Below, piece after piece: positions 10,119 through 20,927 of a DNA stretch of 64,000 bases. A model generated the notes under the pieces. The model was not told where the DNA came from. It made no database searches and saw only the letters and a list, made by a program, of their open reading frames with translations. The position numbers and the translations under genes were made by a program. Every line of letters starts with the position of its first letter. Position 1 is the stretch's first letter. Origin of the DNA: Oleiagrimonas soli (GTDB lineage: Bacteria; Pseudomonadota; Gammaproteobacteria; Xanthomonadales; Rhodanobacteraceae); NCBI RefSeq assembly GCF_000761445.1, contig NZ_KN196470.1, positions 2,374,347-2,438,346 of the forward strand, given 5' to 3'.

Positions 10119-10615
10119 GCCGCTGGCGACCGCCGCCGCCGCGCTCGACGGCGATCATCACCCGCGAAGGCTTCGAGCGCCTGAAGGCCGAGCTGGACGA
10201 ACTGTGGCATCGCACCCGACCGGAAGTGGTCAAGGCACTGGCGGCCGCCGCCGCCGAGGGCGACCGTTCGGAGAACGCCGAATACACCTATCGCAAGAAG
10301 CAGCTCGGCGAGATCGACCGCCGCGTGCGCTATCTCAGCAAGCGCATCCCGTCGCTGAAAGTCGCCGAGGGCACGCCGGCGGATCGCGAGGCCGTGTTTT
10401 TCGGCGCGACCGTGGAACTGGAGAACGCGGACAGCGGGGACATCGTCCGCTACCGCATCGTCGGCCCCGACGAGACCGACGCCAAGCGCGGCTGGATCAG
10501 CATCGATTCGCCGCTGGCGCGCACCGTGCTGCGCAAGCGCGTGGACGACGAAATCGAGGCGCAACTGCCTGGCGGCACCGCGTGTTTCGTGGTGCTGGCC
10601 GTCGACTACGACTGA
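10115..10615 (+). CDS. greB: Transcription elongation factor GreB
   Basis: Binds the secondary channel of RNA polymerase and stimulates cleavage of backtracked transcripts. At 166 residues it is a typical GreB: an N-terminal coiled coil (about 18-85) carrying the acidic tip region [10 protein letters not shown], followed by the FKBP-like C-terminal domain ([42 protein letters not shown]). GreB rather than GreA is favoured by the [20 protein letters not shown] segment and the N-terminal extension. The start overlaps the preceding stop (ATGA), making it the third gene of a coupled trio. Confidence 0.93.
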   Translation: MSRWRPPPPRSTAIITREGFERLKAELDELWHRTRPEVVKALAAAAAEGDRSENAEYTYRKKQLGEIDRRVRYLSKRIPSLKVAEGTPADREAVFFGATVELENADSGDIVRYRIVGPDETDAKRGWISIDSPLARTVLRKRVDDEIEAQLPGGTACFVVLAVDYD

Positions 10616-10729
10616 CGTTCGCGCGGTTCGCAACGATCGCGCAGCGACGGTCGCGCATCGCAGGGAAACCGTCGCAGCGCAATCGGCAAAGCCGGCGCCA
10701 TGTCGATCAAGATACGCGCCGACCGCGCA

Positions 10730-11251
10730 TCACTGCCCGCCCGAGGCGCCCTCGCCCTGCTGCATCATGCGCAGAATCTGCGACTCGTGGCTCTTGTAGA
10801 AATCGACGTTGTGCTGATTCAGCTTGTCGCTTTCGACGTACTGGGCCATTTTCGGATCGCGCTGCATCTGCACCGCCATCGCCGTGCCCACCAGCGCCAG
10901 ATTGGCCACCACGAACTGATGCGGCGTGAAGCCGTGCTTGGCCAGCATCGGCTGGATGCGCGGATCGACCGCGACCAGCTGATCGGCCATGTCGTCCAGC
11001 GAGTGCACCTTGCTCATGTCCAGCTGCGACTTCTTGATGTGCATGGACTGACCGTCCGCAGTCACCGCCTGCAGTCGCGCCAGCACGTCCTGATTGAGCT
11101 GGAAGTTGGCGATCTCGGCGCGATCGGCCGCATTCAGGCGCTGCGAAACGCCCTGCGCCATGCCCAGCGCGGGCGCCAGCAGCATAAGCAGCGCCACGAA
11201 CAGGAACCCTGCGCGGCGGACGGACATCGAAAGGGCTTGGCGTGCGTGCAT
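10730..11251 (-). CDS. Secreted hypothetical protein (DUF4168/DUF4142-like helical)
   Basis: A 173-residue exported protein. The signal peptide covers about 1-33 (RRAGFLFVALLMLLAPALGMAQ). The mature part is helical, with SQRLNAADRAEIANFQLNQDVLARLQAV, a central VDPRIQPMLAKHGFTPHQFVVANLALV segment and a C-terminal QHNVDFYKSHESQI stretch. It resembles small uncharacterised xanthomonad periplasmic proteins; the family link is tentative. The ATG at 11251 is chosen because a GGAG box lies just upstream. It faces greB convergently and is divergent from nothing close; function unknown. Confidence 0.75.
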   Translation of the reverse strand: MHARQALSMSVRRAGFLFVALLMLLAPALGMAQGVSQRLNAADRAEIANFQLNQDVLARLQAVTADGQSMHIKKSQLDMSKVHSLDDMADQLVAVDPRIQPMLAKHGFTPHQFVVANLALVGTAMAVQMQRDPKMAQYVESDKLNQHNVDFYKSHESQILRMMQQGEGASGGQ

Positions 11252-11362
11252 GGTCAAACTCCGTGGGAATTGAAGCCGACTGTACCGGACCCCGCCGCGT
11301 CGAGCATGACACCCGAATGAACGCCGGAACGCTCGCCGCCGACCGCGCACGTCGGGCGCGTT

Positions 11363-12679
11363 CTACGCCAGACGCGCATCCAGATCGTGCTGATCCGCAC
11401 CTTCCACGCGCACCTGGACGAACTGGCCCGGCTTCAGGTCGTGACCGTCCGCGATCCGCACCAGACCGTCGATTTCCGGCGCGTCGGCCGCCGAACGCGC
11501 CAAGGCGCCTTCGGTGCCGACCTCGTCCACCAGCACCTGCAGGGTCTGGCCGATCCGGCGCTGCAGACGCTCGGCGGAAATCTCCGCCTGCACCTGCATG
11601 AAGCGCTCCAGGCGGTCTTCCTTCAGCTCCTCGTCGATCGGGTCGGGCAGCGCATTGGCCGCCGCGCCGTCGACCGGCGAATAGGCGAACGCGCCGACGC
11701 GATCCAGCTCGGCCTCGCGCAGGAAGTCCAGCAGCTCCTCGAACTCGGCATCGGTCTCGCCGGGGAAACCGACGATGAAGGTGCTGCGCAGCGTCAGCTC
11801 CGGCACCGCCCGACGCCAGGCCTGCACGCGCTCCAGCGTGCGCTCGATGTTGCCCGGACGCTTCATGAGCTTGAGGATGCGCGGGCTGGCGTGCTGGAAC
11901 GGAATGTCCAGGTACGGCAGGATCTTGCCCTCAGCCATCAGCGGCATCAGCTCGTCCACGTGCGGATACGGGTAGACGTAGTGCAGCCGCACCCAGGCGT
12001 CCAGTTCGGACAGTCCCTCGCACAGCTCGGTCATGCGGGTGCGATAGGTCTTGTCGCGCCAGGCGTGCTCGGCATAGCGCGTATCGACGCCGTAGGCGCT
12101 GGTGTCCTGGCTGATCACCAGCAGCTCCTTGACGCCGCCGCGCACCAGCTTCTCGGCCTCGTTAAGCACTTCGTTCACCGGTCGACTGACCAGGCGTCCG
12201 CGCATCGACGGGATGATGCAGAAGCTGCAGTTGTGATTGCAGCCTTCGGCGATCTTCAGGTACGCGTAGTGCTTGGGCGTGAGCTTCACGCCTGTATCCG
12301 GCAGCAGGTCGACGAACGGATCGCGGCGCGGCGGCAGCGCCGTGTGCACGGCATCCATCACGCTGCCGTAGTCCTGCGGCCCGCTGATCGCAAGCACCTC
12401 GGGATAGGCCTCACGGATCAGCTCCGAGCGCTTGCCCAGGCAGCCGGTGACGATCACCTTGCCGTTCTCGTGCAGCGCCTCGCCGATGGCGTCCAGCGAT
12501 TCCTGCACCGCGGCGTCGATGAAGCCGCAGGTGTTGACCACCACGGCGTCGGCGGCGTCGTAGCTGGGCACAATTTCGTAACCCTCGGCACGCAACTGGG
12601 TCAGGATGCGCTCGGAGTCGACCAGCGCCTTGGGGCATCCGAGGCTCACGAAGCCGACTTTGGGGTGTTCTCTGGACAT
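11363..12679 (-). CDS. rimO: Ribosomal protein S12 methylthiotransferase
   Basis: A radical-SAM enzyme that adds a methylthio group to Asp88 of ribosomal protein S12. The 438 residues follow the family order. The N-terminal UPF0004 domain has Cys15, Cys51 and Cys80 for the auxiliary 4Fe-4S cluster. The radical-SAM motif CNHNCSFC (Cys147, Cys151, Cys154) is followed by a C-terminal TRAM domain (about 375-438). RimO rather than MiaB is indicated by the N-terminal [22 protein letters not shown] block and the IIPSMRG after the cysteine motif. ATG start; divergent from the diguanylate cyclase gene. Confidence 0.95.
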   Translation of the reverse strand: MSREHPKVGFVSLGCPKALVDSERILTQLRAEGYEIVPSYDAADAVVVNTCGFIDAAVQESLDAIGEALHENGKVIVTGCLGKRSELIREAYPEVLAISGPQDYGSVMDAVHTALPPRRDPFVDLLPDTGVKLTPKHYAYLKIAEGCNHNCSFCIIPSMRGRLVSRPVNEVLNEAEKLVRGGVKELLVISQDTSAYGVDTRYAEHAWRDKTYRTRMTELCEGLSELDAWVRLHYVYPYPHVDELMPLMAEGKILPYLDIPFQHASPRILKLMKRPGNIERTLERVQAWRRAVPELTLRSTFIVGFPGETDAEFEELLDFLREAELDRVGAFAYSPVDGAAANALPDPIDEELKEDRLERFMQVQAEISAERLQRRIGQTLQVLVDEVGTEGALARSAADAPEIDGLVRIADGHDLKPGQFVQVRVEGADQHDLDARLA

Positions 12680-12793
12680 GGGGAAATTCTTCGGTCGCGG
12701 GGCAGCAAACGGCTTATTCTACAGGGCTTTTGGCATGTCTTCCCGTTGCGGAAGCTCAGGTACAATCGAGGCGACCCTCCGGGGGGATGCTGC

Positions 12794-14911
12794 GTGCACG
12801 ACACTACACTCGCCCTGCCCGCACCAAGGCGCGAAACGCATCGCGTGCGCCTGCGCGCCTGGCTGATCGGCCTCGGCATGCTGTGCTCCGGCGTCAGCGA
12901 GGCCGCCGATCCGATCTCCGATCCGATCGCCGTCAGTGTCGCGTACGCGCGCGCCGCGCATCCGGTCGCGATGCGGCTGCAACACGCAACCGAAATCGGC
13001 TGGCGCGGCCTGCAGGGCTTCCCCGCGATCCAGCGCAGCCTGTTGCAACTGGAAGCCCATCTGCAGACGGCCCTGAGCGAACCGCAGGATGCCGAACGAT
13101 GCTGGCAGCGCCTGTACACGCTCGCGGTACAGCAGAACGACGTGCGCATGCAGCTGACCGCGCTGCACGCACGCGGCGAACTGCGCACCCTGGATGGCAA
13201 CTACGAGGAACTGCACGCTCTCGGCGAGCAGATACTGCAACTGACCGAACGCGTGCCATCGCCCAGCTACAAGGCCGCGGCCTACAACCTGCTGGGCACC
13301 GCGGCACGGCGCCACGGCCAGCTGGACCGGGCCGCCGACTACCACGAACAAGCCCTAGCGCTGCGGAGCATGTTGCAGGACCGTTCCGGACAAGCCGAAT
13401 CGCTGGCCAACCTCGGCACCACGCGCCGCGACCAGGGACGTTTCGTGGAAGCGCTGGCGCTGCAGCATGAAGCGCTGCAGATCCGCCTGCGGCAATCGCC
13501 GCCCGAGCACCTGGACATCGCCTACCGCAACCTGGCCCTGCTGTACCGCGAACTCGACGATCCAAGCCAGGCGCGCATGCACTTCGAGAAGGCCCTGGAT
13601 GCCGCGCGGAAGCGCCCCATGCCCAACGCGCTGGCCAGCGTACTGGGCAGCTACGCGGTCTTCCTCAACGACAGCGGCGAATACGCGAGGGCGCAGGTGC
13701 TGGCCGGTCAGGCACTCAGCGTCGACGCGAGCCTCGGCAACCGCACCTACATCGCCCTGGACCGTCTGCAACTGGGCCGGGCGCTGAGCGGCCTGGGCCA
13801 CCGCAGCGAAGCCATACCGCAGCTGTACATGGCATTGCAGGCCGGACGCGAAGCGGCGCAGACCGAAATCATCGCCGGCGCACTGCTGGAACTGGCGCGC
13901 ATCGAGCTGGACACACACGCGCTGACGTCCGCCAACGCGCGTGTCGAACAGGCCATCAACCTGCTGGACGGCGCGCGCATGATGCCGCTGCTGGCCGACG
14001 CCTGGTTCGTGCGCGAACGCATCCGCACACAGCTCGGCGACAACGCCGGCGCGCTGCATGCGCTGCGCCGCTACATGCAACTGCGCGAACGCCTGATCGG
14101 CGCCCGCAGCGTGCAGCGCATCGCGGCGCTGAAGAGCGCCTACCAGCGGCAGCGCTACGACGAACGCATCGGCGAACTGACCCGCAACAACACCGAGAAC
14201 CTGCTCCGCGCGACGCAGCACCGCCGCACTCGCGACCTGACCCTGGCGCTTTCCGGCTCGCTGATTCTGCTGCTCGGCCTGATCTGGCATCGCTACCGCG
14301 TCGCCTATCGCCTGCATCACGAACTGGCGCACAAGCATCGCGAAGTCGAAGCCGCGCGGCGCGCGCTGGAGGACGTCAACGGCACGCTGCGCGAGCAGTC
14401 GCGCAAGTTGTACCGGCTGGCGACGCGCGACCCGCTGACCGGCGTCTGCAACCGTCGCCACATGCTGCAGAAGCTGGAACGCCACATCGCCCGCGAGCGC
14501 GACGTTTCCGTGCTGCTGGTCGATTTCGACCACTTCAAACAGATCAACGACCGGCTCGGCCACTTGTTCGGCGATCAAGTCCTGTGCGTCGGCACGCACG
14601 CCATGCGCGAGCATCTCGGATCGGGGCAGCCGGTGGGCCGCTTCGGCGGCGAAGAGTTCCTGGTCGCGCTGTTCGACGTGTCTGCGGACAAAGCCGCCGA
14701 GATCGCCGAATCGCTGCGCAAGGCCATGGCCCGCGCGCTGGCCGCGATCAACCCCGAACCGCAGACGCCGATCACGGTGAGCATCGGCGTCGCTACGCTT
14801 TCCCAGTGCGAAACGCGTACCCTGAAGTACCTGCTGGGTGCCGCCGACCGGGCCATGTATCAAGCCAAGGCGCACGGCCGCAACCGGATCTTTCGACACC
14901 AGGCCCTGTAG
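12794..14911 (+). CDS. TPR-containing membrane diguanylate cyclase
   Basis: Predicted to make cyclic di-GMP from GTP. Of 705 residues, about 1-38 are a signal peptide or N-terminal anchor. Residues ~40-475 are tetratricopeptide-like repeats (YNLLGTAARRHGQLDRAADYHEQAL, SLANLGTTRRDQGRFVEALALQHEAL and more), probably periplasmic. One membrane helix follows (about 480-503), then a coiled coil and a GGDEF domain with an intact GGEEF at 618-622 and the substrate/metal region VDFDHFKQINDRLGH. The inhibitory RxxD site expected just before GGEEF is not seen. Start: GTG at 12794 behind a GGGGGG stretch. An ATG at 12878 would cut the signal peptide. Confidence 0.88.
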   Translation: MHDTTLALPAPRRETHRVRLRAWLIGLGMLCSGVSEAADPISDPIAVSVAYARAAHPVAMRLQHATEIGWRGLQGFPAIQRSLLQLEAHLQTALSEPQDAERCWQRLYTLAVQQNDVRMQLTALHARGELRTLDGNYEELHALGEQILQLTERVPSPSYKAAAYNLLGTAARRHGQLDRAADYHEQALALRSMLQDRSGQAESLANLGTTRRDQGRFVEALALQHEALQIRLRQSPPEHLDIAYRNLALLYRELDDPSQARMHFEKALDAARKRPMPNALASVLGSYAVFLNDSGEYARAQVLAGQALSVDASLGNRTYIALDRLQLGRALSGLGHRSEAIPQLYMALQAGREAAQTEIIAGALLELARIELDTHALTSANARVEQAINLLDGARMMPLLADAWFVRERIRTQLGDNAGALHALRRYMQLRERLIGARSVQRIAALKSAYQRQRYDERIGELTRNNTENLLRATQHRRTRDLTLALSGSLILLLGLIWHRYRVAYRLHHELAHKHREVEAARRALEDVNGTLREQSRKLYRLATRDPLTGVCNRRHMLQKLERHIARERDVSVLLVDFDHFKQINDRLGHLFGDQVLCVGTHAMREHLGSGQPVGRFGGEEFLVALFDVSADKAAEIAESLRKAMARALAAINPEPQTPITVSIGVATLSQCETRTLKYLLGAADRAMYQAKAHGRNRIFRHQAL

Positions 14912-14946
14912 CCGCGCCGACAACCCTCTGTCCCTGACGACCGACG

Positions 14947-15360
14947 ATGCCCGACACCTTCACGCTCGACCCGCGCCTGGAACAGGACACCCTGCAGCTC
15001 GCCGACCTGGATCTGTGTCGGGTGCGGCTGATGAACGATGCGCGCTTCCCTTGGCTGATTCTGGTGCCGCGCGCGCCAGGGCTGACCGAAATCGATCAGC
15101 TCGACCGAACGCAGCGCATGCAACTGCTGGACGAGATGGAACGCTGCGGCCATGCATTGCGCGCCTGCGCGGCCGTGGACAAGCTCAACATCGGCGCGTT
15201 GGGCAACATCGTGCAGCAACTGCACGTGCATGTCGTGGCGCGAACGCGCGGCGACGAGGCCTGGCCCGGCCCGGTGTGGGGATATGGCGCGCCCCAGCGC
15301 TATACGGACACGCAAGCCGACGAGCTGCTTGACCTCTTAGCCAAGCAGCTCGTGCGCTGA
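14947..15360 (+). CDS. HIT-like family protein
   Basis: A 137-residue histidine-triad superfamily protein; members hydrolyse or transfer nucleotides. The signature is QLHVHVVAR with His93 and His95, while the third position of HxHxH is Val97. That places it in the HIT-like subgroup often annotated as diadenosine tetraphosphate hydrolase-like. The N-terminal half (LMNDARFPWLILVPRAPGLTEIDQL) is typical of that subgroup. It follows the diguanylate cyclase on the same strand after 35 bases. Substrate unknown. Confidence 0.87.
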   Translation: MPDTFTLDPRLEQDTLQLADLDLCRVRLMNDARFPWLILVPRAPGLTEIDQLDRTQRMQLLDEMERCGHALRACAAVDKLNIGALGNIVQQLHVHVVARTRGDEAWPGPVWGYGAPQRYTDTQADELLDLLAKQLVR

Positions 15361-15409
15361 TGTATGGATCGTGTTGCGCTCCGCAAACCAAAGCGCAACA
15401 TGCCGCTGC

Positions 15410-15913
15410 TCAATACCCACTACCGTCGCCAGTCGGCAGATGGTCGCCTCCTCGCGCCGAAGTGCCCTTCAACTCGTCGGGCAGCGGCACGCCCTTCTCG
15501 TGTTCGCGCAATTGCGGAATGTCGTTTTTATCCGCCACCACCAGCCGCTTCAGTTCACCTTTCTTTTCGTAAAAGACGGCAACTCCGTAGTCGAGTTCAA
15601 TGCGCGCCATCGCCAGAAGATGCTGTTTGTGAATTTTGGTGTCGTCACTGCGCTTGAGTAGGACACGCTTGGGCAACTGACCCTGATCACGCAGATAGGC
15701 GAAATGCCCACCCAGATCCACCGCCGAGAGCACCGCGCCGTCCAGCAAGAACTGACCACTCTTATACGACTCCACCGTCATCGGAAAAGTCTTTTCCAGC
15801 TTCGCAGTCACGTCGGTATCTTTCACCCCACTGCTGCATGCTCCCAGCATCAAAGCCAAAACCACCACAGGCAAGAAAACGGCGGGCGACAGCCAACGGG
15901 TCAGTCGATTCAT
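15410..15913 (-). CDS. Putative lipoprotein
   Basis: A 167-residue predicted lipoprotein with signal peptide and lipobox LMLGAC (Cys26). The mature part contains KLEKTFPMTVESYKSGQFLLDGAVLSAVDLGGHFAYL, a Lys-rich central strand region and an unstructured Gly-rich end. I recognise no family. Its codon use is visibly more AT-rich than the neighbours (many Lys, Asp and Phe codons), which hints at a different history. It sits between the convergent HIT gene and dcd, 55 bases from the dcd stop, on the same strand as dcd. Confidence 0.72.
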   Translation of the reverse strand: MNRLTRWLSPAVFLPVVVLALMLGACSSGVKDTDVTAKLEKTFPMTVESYKSGQFLLDGAVLSAVDLGGHFAYLRDQGQLPKRVLLKRSDDTKIHKQHLLAMARIELDYGVAVFYEKKGELKRLVVADKNDIPQLREHEKGVPLPDELKGTSARGGDHLPTGDGSGY

Positions 15914-15968
15914 GATGAAGTTCTCCGACGGTACGACGTCAATTCAATGAGGCAGTGTAACGCGAGGC

Positions 15969-16535
15969 TCAGGTGCGCGGCAGGGTGACGCCGCGCTGGC
16001 CCTGATACTTGCCGCCACGATCGCGGTAGCTGGTCTCGCATTCCTCGTCCGACTCCAGGAACAACATCTGCGCCACGCCTTCGTTGGCGTAGATGCGCGC
16101 CGGCAGCGGCGTGGTGTTGGAAAATTCCAACGTCACGTGGCCTTCCCATTCCGGCTCCAGCGGCGTCACGTTGACGATGATGCCGCAGCGCGCGTAGGTG
16201 CTCTTGCCCAGACAGATCGTCAGCACTTTGCGCGGGATGCGGAAGTATTCGACCGTGCGCGCCAGCGCGAACGAATTCGGCGGAATGATGCATTCGTCGG
16301 CCTTAACGTCGACGAAACTGCCGGCGTCGAACGCCTTCGGATCGACGATGCTGGAATTGATGTTGGTGAAGATCTTGAACTCGTCCGCGCAGCGCACGTC
16401 GTAGCCGTAGCTCGAAGTGCCGTAGGACACCAGCTTGCGACCGTCGCGCTGCTTGACCTGGCCCGGCTCGAACGGCTCGATCATGCCGTGCTCCTCGGCC
16501 ATGCGGCGGATCCACCTGTCGGATTTGATGCTCAC
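15969..16535 (-). CDS. dcd: dCTP deaminase
   Basis: Deaminates dCTP to dUTP, the main source of dUMP for thymidylate synthesis. The 188-residue length is normal. Key blocks are [18 protein letters not shown], the active-site GKSTYAR segment (Ser112, Arg116), and [13 protein letters not shown] with the catalytic Glu137, followed by a C-terminal [14 protein letters not shown]. The start codon is GTG at 16535 ([15 protein letters not shown]), which matches family N-termini. The enzyme works as a homotrimer in the cytoplasm. Confidence 0.96.
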   Translation of the reverse strand: MSIKSDRWIRRMAEEHGMIEPFEPGQVKQRDGRKLVSYGTSSYGYDVRCADEFKIFTNINSSIVDPKAFDAGSFVDVKADECIIPPNSFALARTVEYFRIPRKVLTICLGKSTYARCGIIVNVTPLEPEWEGHVTLEFSNTTPLPARIYANEGVAQMLFLESDEECETSYRDRGGKYQGQRGVTLPRT

Positions 16536-16626
16536 GTGTGCGAAGTCCCGTGCATTGATAAGTGTGCGGCGACGATCCGCGCAACATACCTGCTCGTGCG
16601 CAGCGTCGCCATACGAAAGCTTGCTG

Positions 16627-17724
<1,098 letters not shown>

Positions 17725-17866
17725 GGGAGGCCGTGCGTGCAAAGTCAGACCGCCATTATGCCGCAGACGTCAAGCCGCCAGGCGCGGACCGCGCGTCATG
17801 GATGCACGGCGAACCGTATGGCGCGTTGCAGCTTGACCTGACCGCCGGCACTGGGCACGCTCGCTG

Positions 17867-17884
17867 CCATACGTCCACGTATGG
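17867..17884. promoter_or_regulatory. Perfect palindrome next to a ribosome-binding site
   Basis: CCATACGT-CC-ACGTATGG, an 8-bp perfect inverted repeat. Its last G starts the GGGAGGAG ribosome-binding site of the DUF2147 gene (ATG at 17897). It could be an operator, or an RNA hairpin that affects ribosome access. No regulator is identified nearby. Confidence 0.45.
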
Positions 17885-17896
17885 GAGGAGACCATC

Positions 17897-18418
17897 ATGC
17901 TGTCCTTGCGCCAAACCCTCGCCACCGCCGCCCTGCTGCTCGCCAGCCTGCCGGCCCTGGCCGCCAGCAACTCGCCCGTGGGCACCTGGAAAACCATCGA
18001 CGACGACACCGGCCAGGCCAAGGCCATCGTCCAGATCACCGAACACGACGGCGTACTCGAAGGCAAGATCCTGCAGGTGCTGAAGTCCGACGACGGCCCG
18101 CATCCGATCTGCAAGAAGTGCGACGGCGCGCGTCACAACCAGCCCATCGAAGGCATGACCTTCGTCTGGGGCCTGACCCGCGACGGCGACGAATGGGACG
18201 GCGGGCGCATCCTCGACCCCAAGAGCGGCAAGGTCTACAAGGCCAGCATGCAGCTGGTCGACGGCGGTCAGAAGCTCAAGGTCCGCGGCTACATCGGGTT
18301 CTCGCTGCTGGGCCGCACCCAGGTCTGGCTGCGCACCGAGATGCCGGAACCGGCATCGATGCCGGCCGCATCCTCCGCGCCGATGTCGCCGCAAGCCGGC
18401 GACGCCATGCAACACTGA
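17897..18418 (+). CDS. DUF2147 secreted protein
   Basis: A 173-residue exported protein. The signal peptide ends at LPALAAS (about residue 23). The DUF2147 domain follows: [20 protein letters not shown], the CxxC pair in PICKKCDG, and [33 protein letters not shown] then [20 protein letters not shown]. The last ~25 residues are a low-complexity Ala/Met/Pro tail. The family is small, periplasmic and of unknown function. A good GGAGGAG box precedes the ATG, and a hairpin terminator follows. Confidence 0.88.
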   Translation: MLSLRQTLATAALLLASLPALAASNSPVGTWKTIDDDTGQAKAIVQITEHDGVLEGKILQVLKSDDGPHPICKKCDGARHNQPIEGMTFVWGLTRDGDEWDGGRILDPKSGKVYKASMQLVDGGQKLKVRGYIGFSLLGRTQVWLRTEMPEPASMPAASSAPMSPQAGDAMQH

Positions 18419-18433
18419 CCGAAGCGCTTTCCC

Positions 18434-18474
18434 GCCAAAGCCCGGACCGGTGTCCTGCCGGCCCGGGCTTTGGC
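18434..18474 (+). terminator. Hairpin terminator after DUF2147 gene
   Basis: Perfect 12-bp arms GCCAAAGCCCGG and CCGGGCTTTGGC with a 17-base loop, starting 15 bases after the stop codon. It is followed only by GTTTCA, so the T-run is weak. Confidence 0.65.
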
Positions 18475-18570
18475 GTTTCAGAAAGGACGCAACGCCGCGC
18501 CCGCGCTGGTCCGGGGCCGCCGCTCCCTGCCATAATCCCACGCTTGTCACGCCTTACCGGAACCGCACGC

Positions 18571-20640
18571 ATGAATCGCCGCATCCTGGCCACCTGCGCC
18601 CTGCCCTACGCCAACGGTCCGATCCACATCGGGCACATGGTCGAGCACGTCCAGGGCGACATCTGGGTGCGCGCCATGCGCATGGCCGGGCACACGGTGC
18701 ACTTCGTCTGCGCCGACGATGCCCACGGCACGCCGATCATGCTGCGCGCCGAGCGCGAGGGCATCACGCCCGAACAACTGATCGCCGACAGCAACACGCA
18801 GCATCAGGCCGATTTCCGCGATTTCCACATCGGCTACGACCACTATTCCAGCACGCACAGCCCGACCAACCAGGCGCTGACCGTGCGCATCTACGAGGCG
18901 CTGCGCGACGCCGGGCATGTCGAGTCGAAGCCGATCCTGCAGTTCTACGATCCGGACCGCGACATCTTCCTGCCGGACCGCTTCATCAAGGGCGAGTGTC
19001 CGAACTGCCACAGCAAGGATCAGTACGGCGACTCCTGCGAAGTCTGCGGCAAGACCTACGCGCCCACCGACCTGATCGAACCGTATTCGGTGATCTCCGG
19101 CGCCAAGCCGGTGCAGAAGGAGTCCGTGCACTACTTCGTGCGCCTGGGCGATTTTGAAGCTATGCTGCGCGCATGGCTGGCCGAACGCCGCGAAGCCGGC
19201 GCTCTGCAGGGTGAGGTCGTCAACAAGCTGGAAGAGTGGTTCACCGACGGCCTGCGCAGCTGGGACATCTCGCGCGACAAGCCGTACTTCGGCTTCGAGC
19301 TGCCGGACGCGCCGGGCAAGTTCTTCTACGTGTGGCTGGACGCGCCGGTGGGCTACCTGGCCAGCTTCAGCGACTACGCCGATGCCAACGGCCTGGACAA
19401 GGACGCCTTCATCGAGCGCGATGCCGCCGCCGCGGCCGGCACCGAGATGGTGCACTTCATCGGCAAGGACATCACCTACTTCCACACCCTGTTCTGGCCG
19501 GCCATGCTACACGGCACCGGCCTGCGCACGCCGACCGCGGTCAACGTGCATGGCTTCCTGACGGTGAACGGCGCGAAGATGTCCAAGTCGCGCGGTACCT
19601 TCATCAACGCGCGCACCTATCTGGATCACCTCGACCCGGACTACCTGCGCTACTACCTCGCCGCGCTGCTGGGACCGACGCTGGCCGACCTCGACCTGGA
19701 CTTCAAGGCCTTCGAGGACCGCGTGAACTCGCACCTGGTCGGCAAGTGGGTCAACATCGCCAGCCGCTGCGCCGGCTTCGTGCACAAGTTCTTCGACGGC
19801 AAGCTGGCCGCCCGCATCGACCCGGAACTGCGCCAGCGCTACGACGACGCCGTCGCGCGCCTGGACGCCTGCGCCGCGCTGTTCGAGAAGCGCGAGTACG
19901 CGCATGCCATGCGCACGGTGATGAGCGTGGCCGACGACACCAACGCCTGGATCGCCGAGAAGGCGCCGTGGAAGATGGCCAAGGACGACAGCCTGCGCGA
20001 CGAGTTGCACCAAGTCTGCTCGATGGCGATCAACCTGTTCCGCCTGCTCAGCGCCTGGCTGAAACCGGTGGTGCCGGCCACGGTGGCGCGCGCGGAAACC
20101 TTCCTCGCCACCGAAACGAGCGCGTTCGCCGACGTGCGCGAACCGCTGACCGACCACCTGCTGGCGGCCTTCCAGCCGCTGATGACCCGCATCGACCCCA
20201 AGAACATCGAAACCATGATCGAAGACGCCAAGGAATCCCTCGCCCCCGCCGCCGCGCCGACGCCGGCCCCCGCTCCCGCCCCGGCCGCCGCCGAGGACAA
20301 GGGTCCGGCCACCATCGGCATCGACGACTTCGCCAAGCTCGATCTGCGCGTGGGCAAGGTCGTGGCGTGCGAGCACGTCGAGGGCGCCGACAAGCTATTG
20401 CGCTTCGAGCTCGATGCTGGCGACCTGGGCACGCGGCAGATCTTCTCAGGCATCAAGGCGGCCTATCCGGAACCGGAAAAGCTGATCGGCCGCAACGTGG
20501 TGTTCATCGCCAACCTCGCGCCGCGCAAGATGCGCTTCGGCCTGTCCGAGGGCATGATCCTGTCCGCCGGCGAAGGCGGCACGGACCTCAACCTGATCGA
20601 GGTCGACGCCGCGGCCAAGCCGGGCGCCAGCGTACGCTGA
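18571..20640 (+). CDS. metG: Methionyl-tRNA synthetase
   Basis: Charges tRNA(Met) with methionine. The 689 residues contain HIGH at 19-22, a zinc-knuckle insertion with CPNC...CEVC (about 145-165), and KMSKS at 336-340. After an anticodon-binding helical domain comes an Ala/Pro-rich linker (about 555-580) and a C-terminal tRNA-binding EMAP-like domain ([31 protein letters not shown]), which also dimerises the enzyme. ATG at 18571 ([16 protein letters not shown]) matches family N-termini. It is monocistronic on the plus strand. Confidence 0.97.
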   Translation: MNRRILATCALPYANGPIHIGHMVEHVQGDIWVRAMRMAGHTVHFVCADDAHGTPIMLRAEREGITPEQLIADSNTQHQADFRDFHIGYDHYSSTHSPTNQALTVRIYEALRDAGHVESKPILQFYDPDRDIFLPDRFIKGECPNCHSKDQYGDSCEVCGKTYAPTDLIEPYSVISGAKPVQKESVHYFVRLGDFEAMLRAWLAERREAGALQGEVVNKLEEWFTDGLRSWDISRDKPYFGFELPDAPGKFFYVWLDAPVGYLASFSDYADANGLDKDAFIERDAAAAAGTEMVHFIGKDITYFHTLFWPAMLHGTGLRTPTAVNVHGFLTVNGAKMSKSRGTFINARTYLDHLDPDYLRYYLAALLGPTLADLDLDFKAFEDRVNSHLVGKWVNIASRCAGFVHKFFDGKLAARIDPELRQRYDDAVARLDACAALFEKREYAHAMRTVMSVADDTNAWIAEKAPWKMAKDDSLRDELHQVCSMAINLFRLLSAWLKPVVPATVARAETFLATETSAFADVREPLTDHLLAAFQPLMTRIDPKNIETMIEDAKESLAPAAAPTPAPAPAPAAAEDKGPATIGIDDFAKLDLRVGKVVACEHVEGADKLLRFELDAGDLGTRQIFSGIKAAYPEPEKLIGRNVVFIANLAPRKMRFGLSEGMILSAGEGGTDLNLIEVDAAAKPGASVR

Positions 20641-20650
20641 GCCAGTCGGC

Positions 20651-20927
20651 ATGCACGGACGCATGCCCTTCGACTCGCCCCGATCCTGTCTCTGACGAGC
20701 GTCGCGCTGCTCACCGCCGCGACGCCCGCGAACGCCTATGCCACCGACGCGATCCACACCGTGCTGACGCCGGCCTATCCCGACGGCGCCATGCCGTATC
20801 GCATCGATCGCGGCCGCCTGACCTGTACCGTGCGCAACGCGCACGAGTCCATGACGGCACCCGTTATCCGCTGCCGCAGGACTGGCAGGTACTGCGCCGA
20901 CGTTTGAGCGCTCAGTCGCGCACGTAG
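20651..20927 (+). pseudogene. Decayed small secreted-protein gene (two apparent frameshifts)
   Basis: Three reading frames carry consecutive protein-like pieces. ATG at 20651 or 20663 opens a short frame (MHGRMPFDSP) that soon stops. The next frame, without a start codon, reads like a signal peptide (ILSLTSVALLTAATPANAYA) and continues TDAIHTVLTPAYPDGAMPYRIDRGRLT. The third frame carries DGTRYPLPQDWQVLRRRL to a stop at 20927. Joining them with two single-base shifts gives a coherent exported protein of about 90 residues. I infer a pseudogene, or sequencing errors. No family is recognised. Confidence 0.4.

Noticed and set aside
11387-12793. Upstream extension of the diguanylate cyclase frame by ~470 codons
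   Set aside because: This part is antisense to rimO. The GTG at 12794 with a G-rich ribosome site and signal peptide is the better start.
12700-12793. c-di-GMP riboswitch before the diguanylate cyclase gene
   Set aside because: None of the GEMM core elements is present in the short rimO-cyclase spacer.
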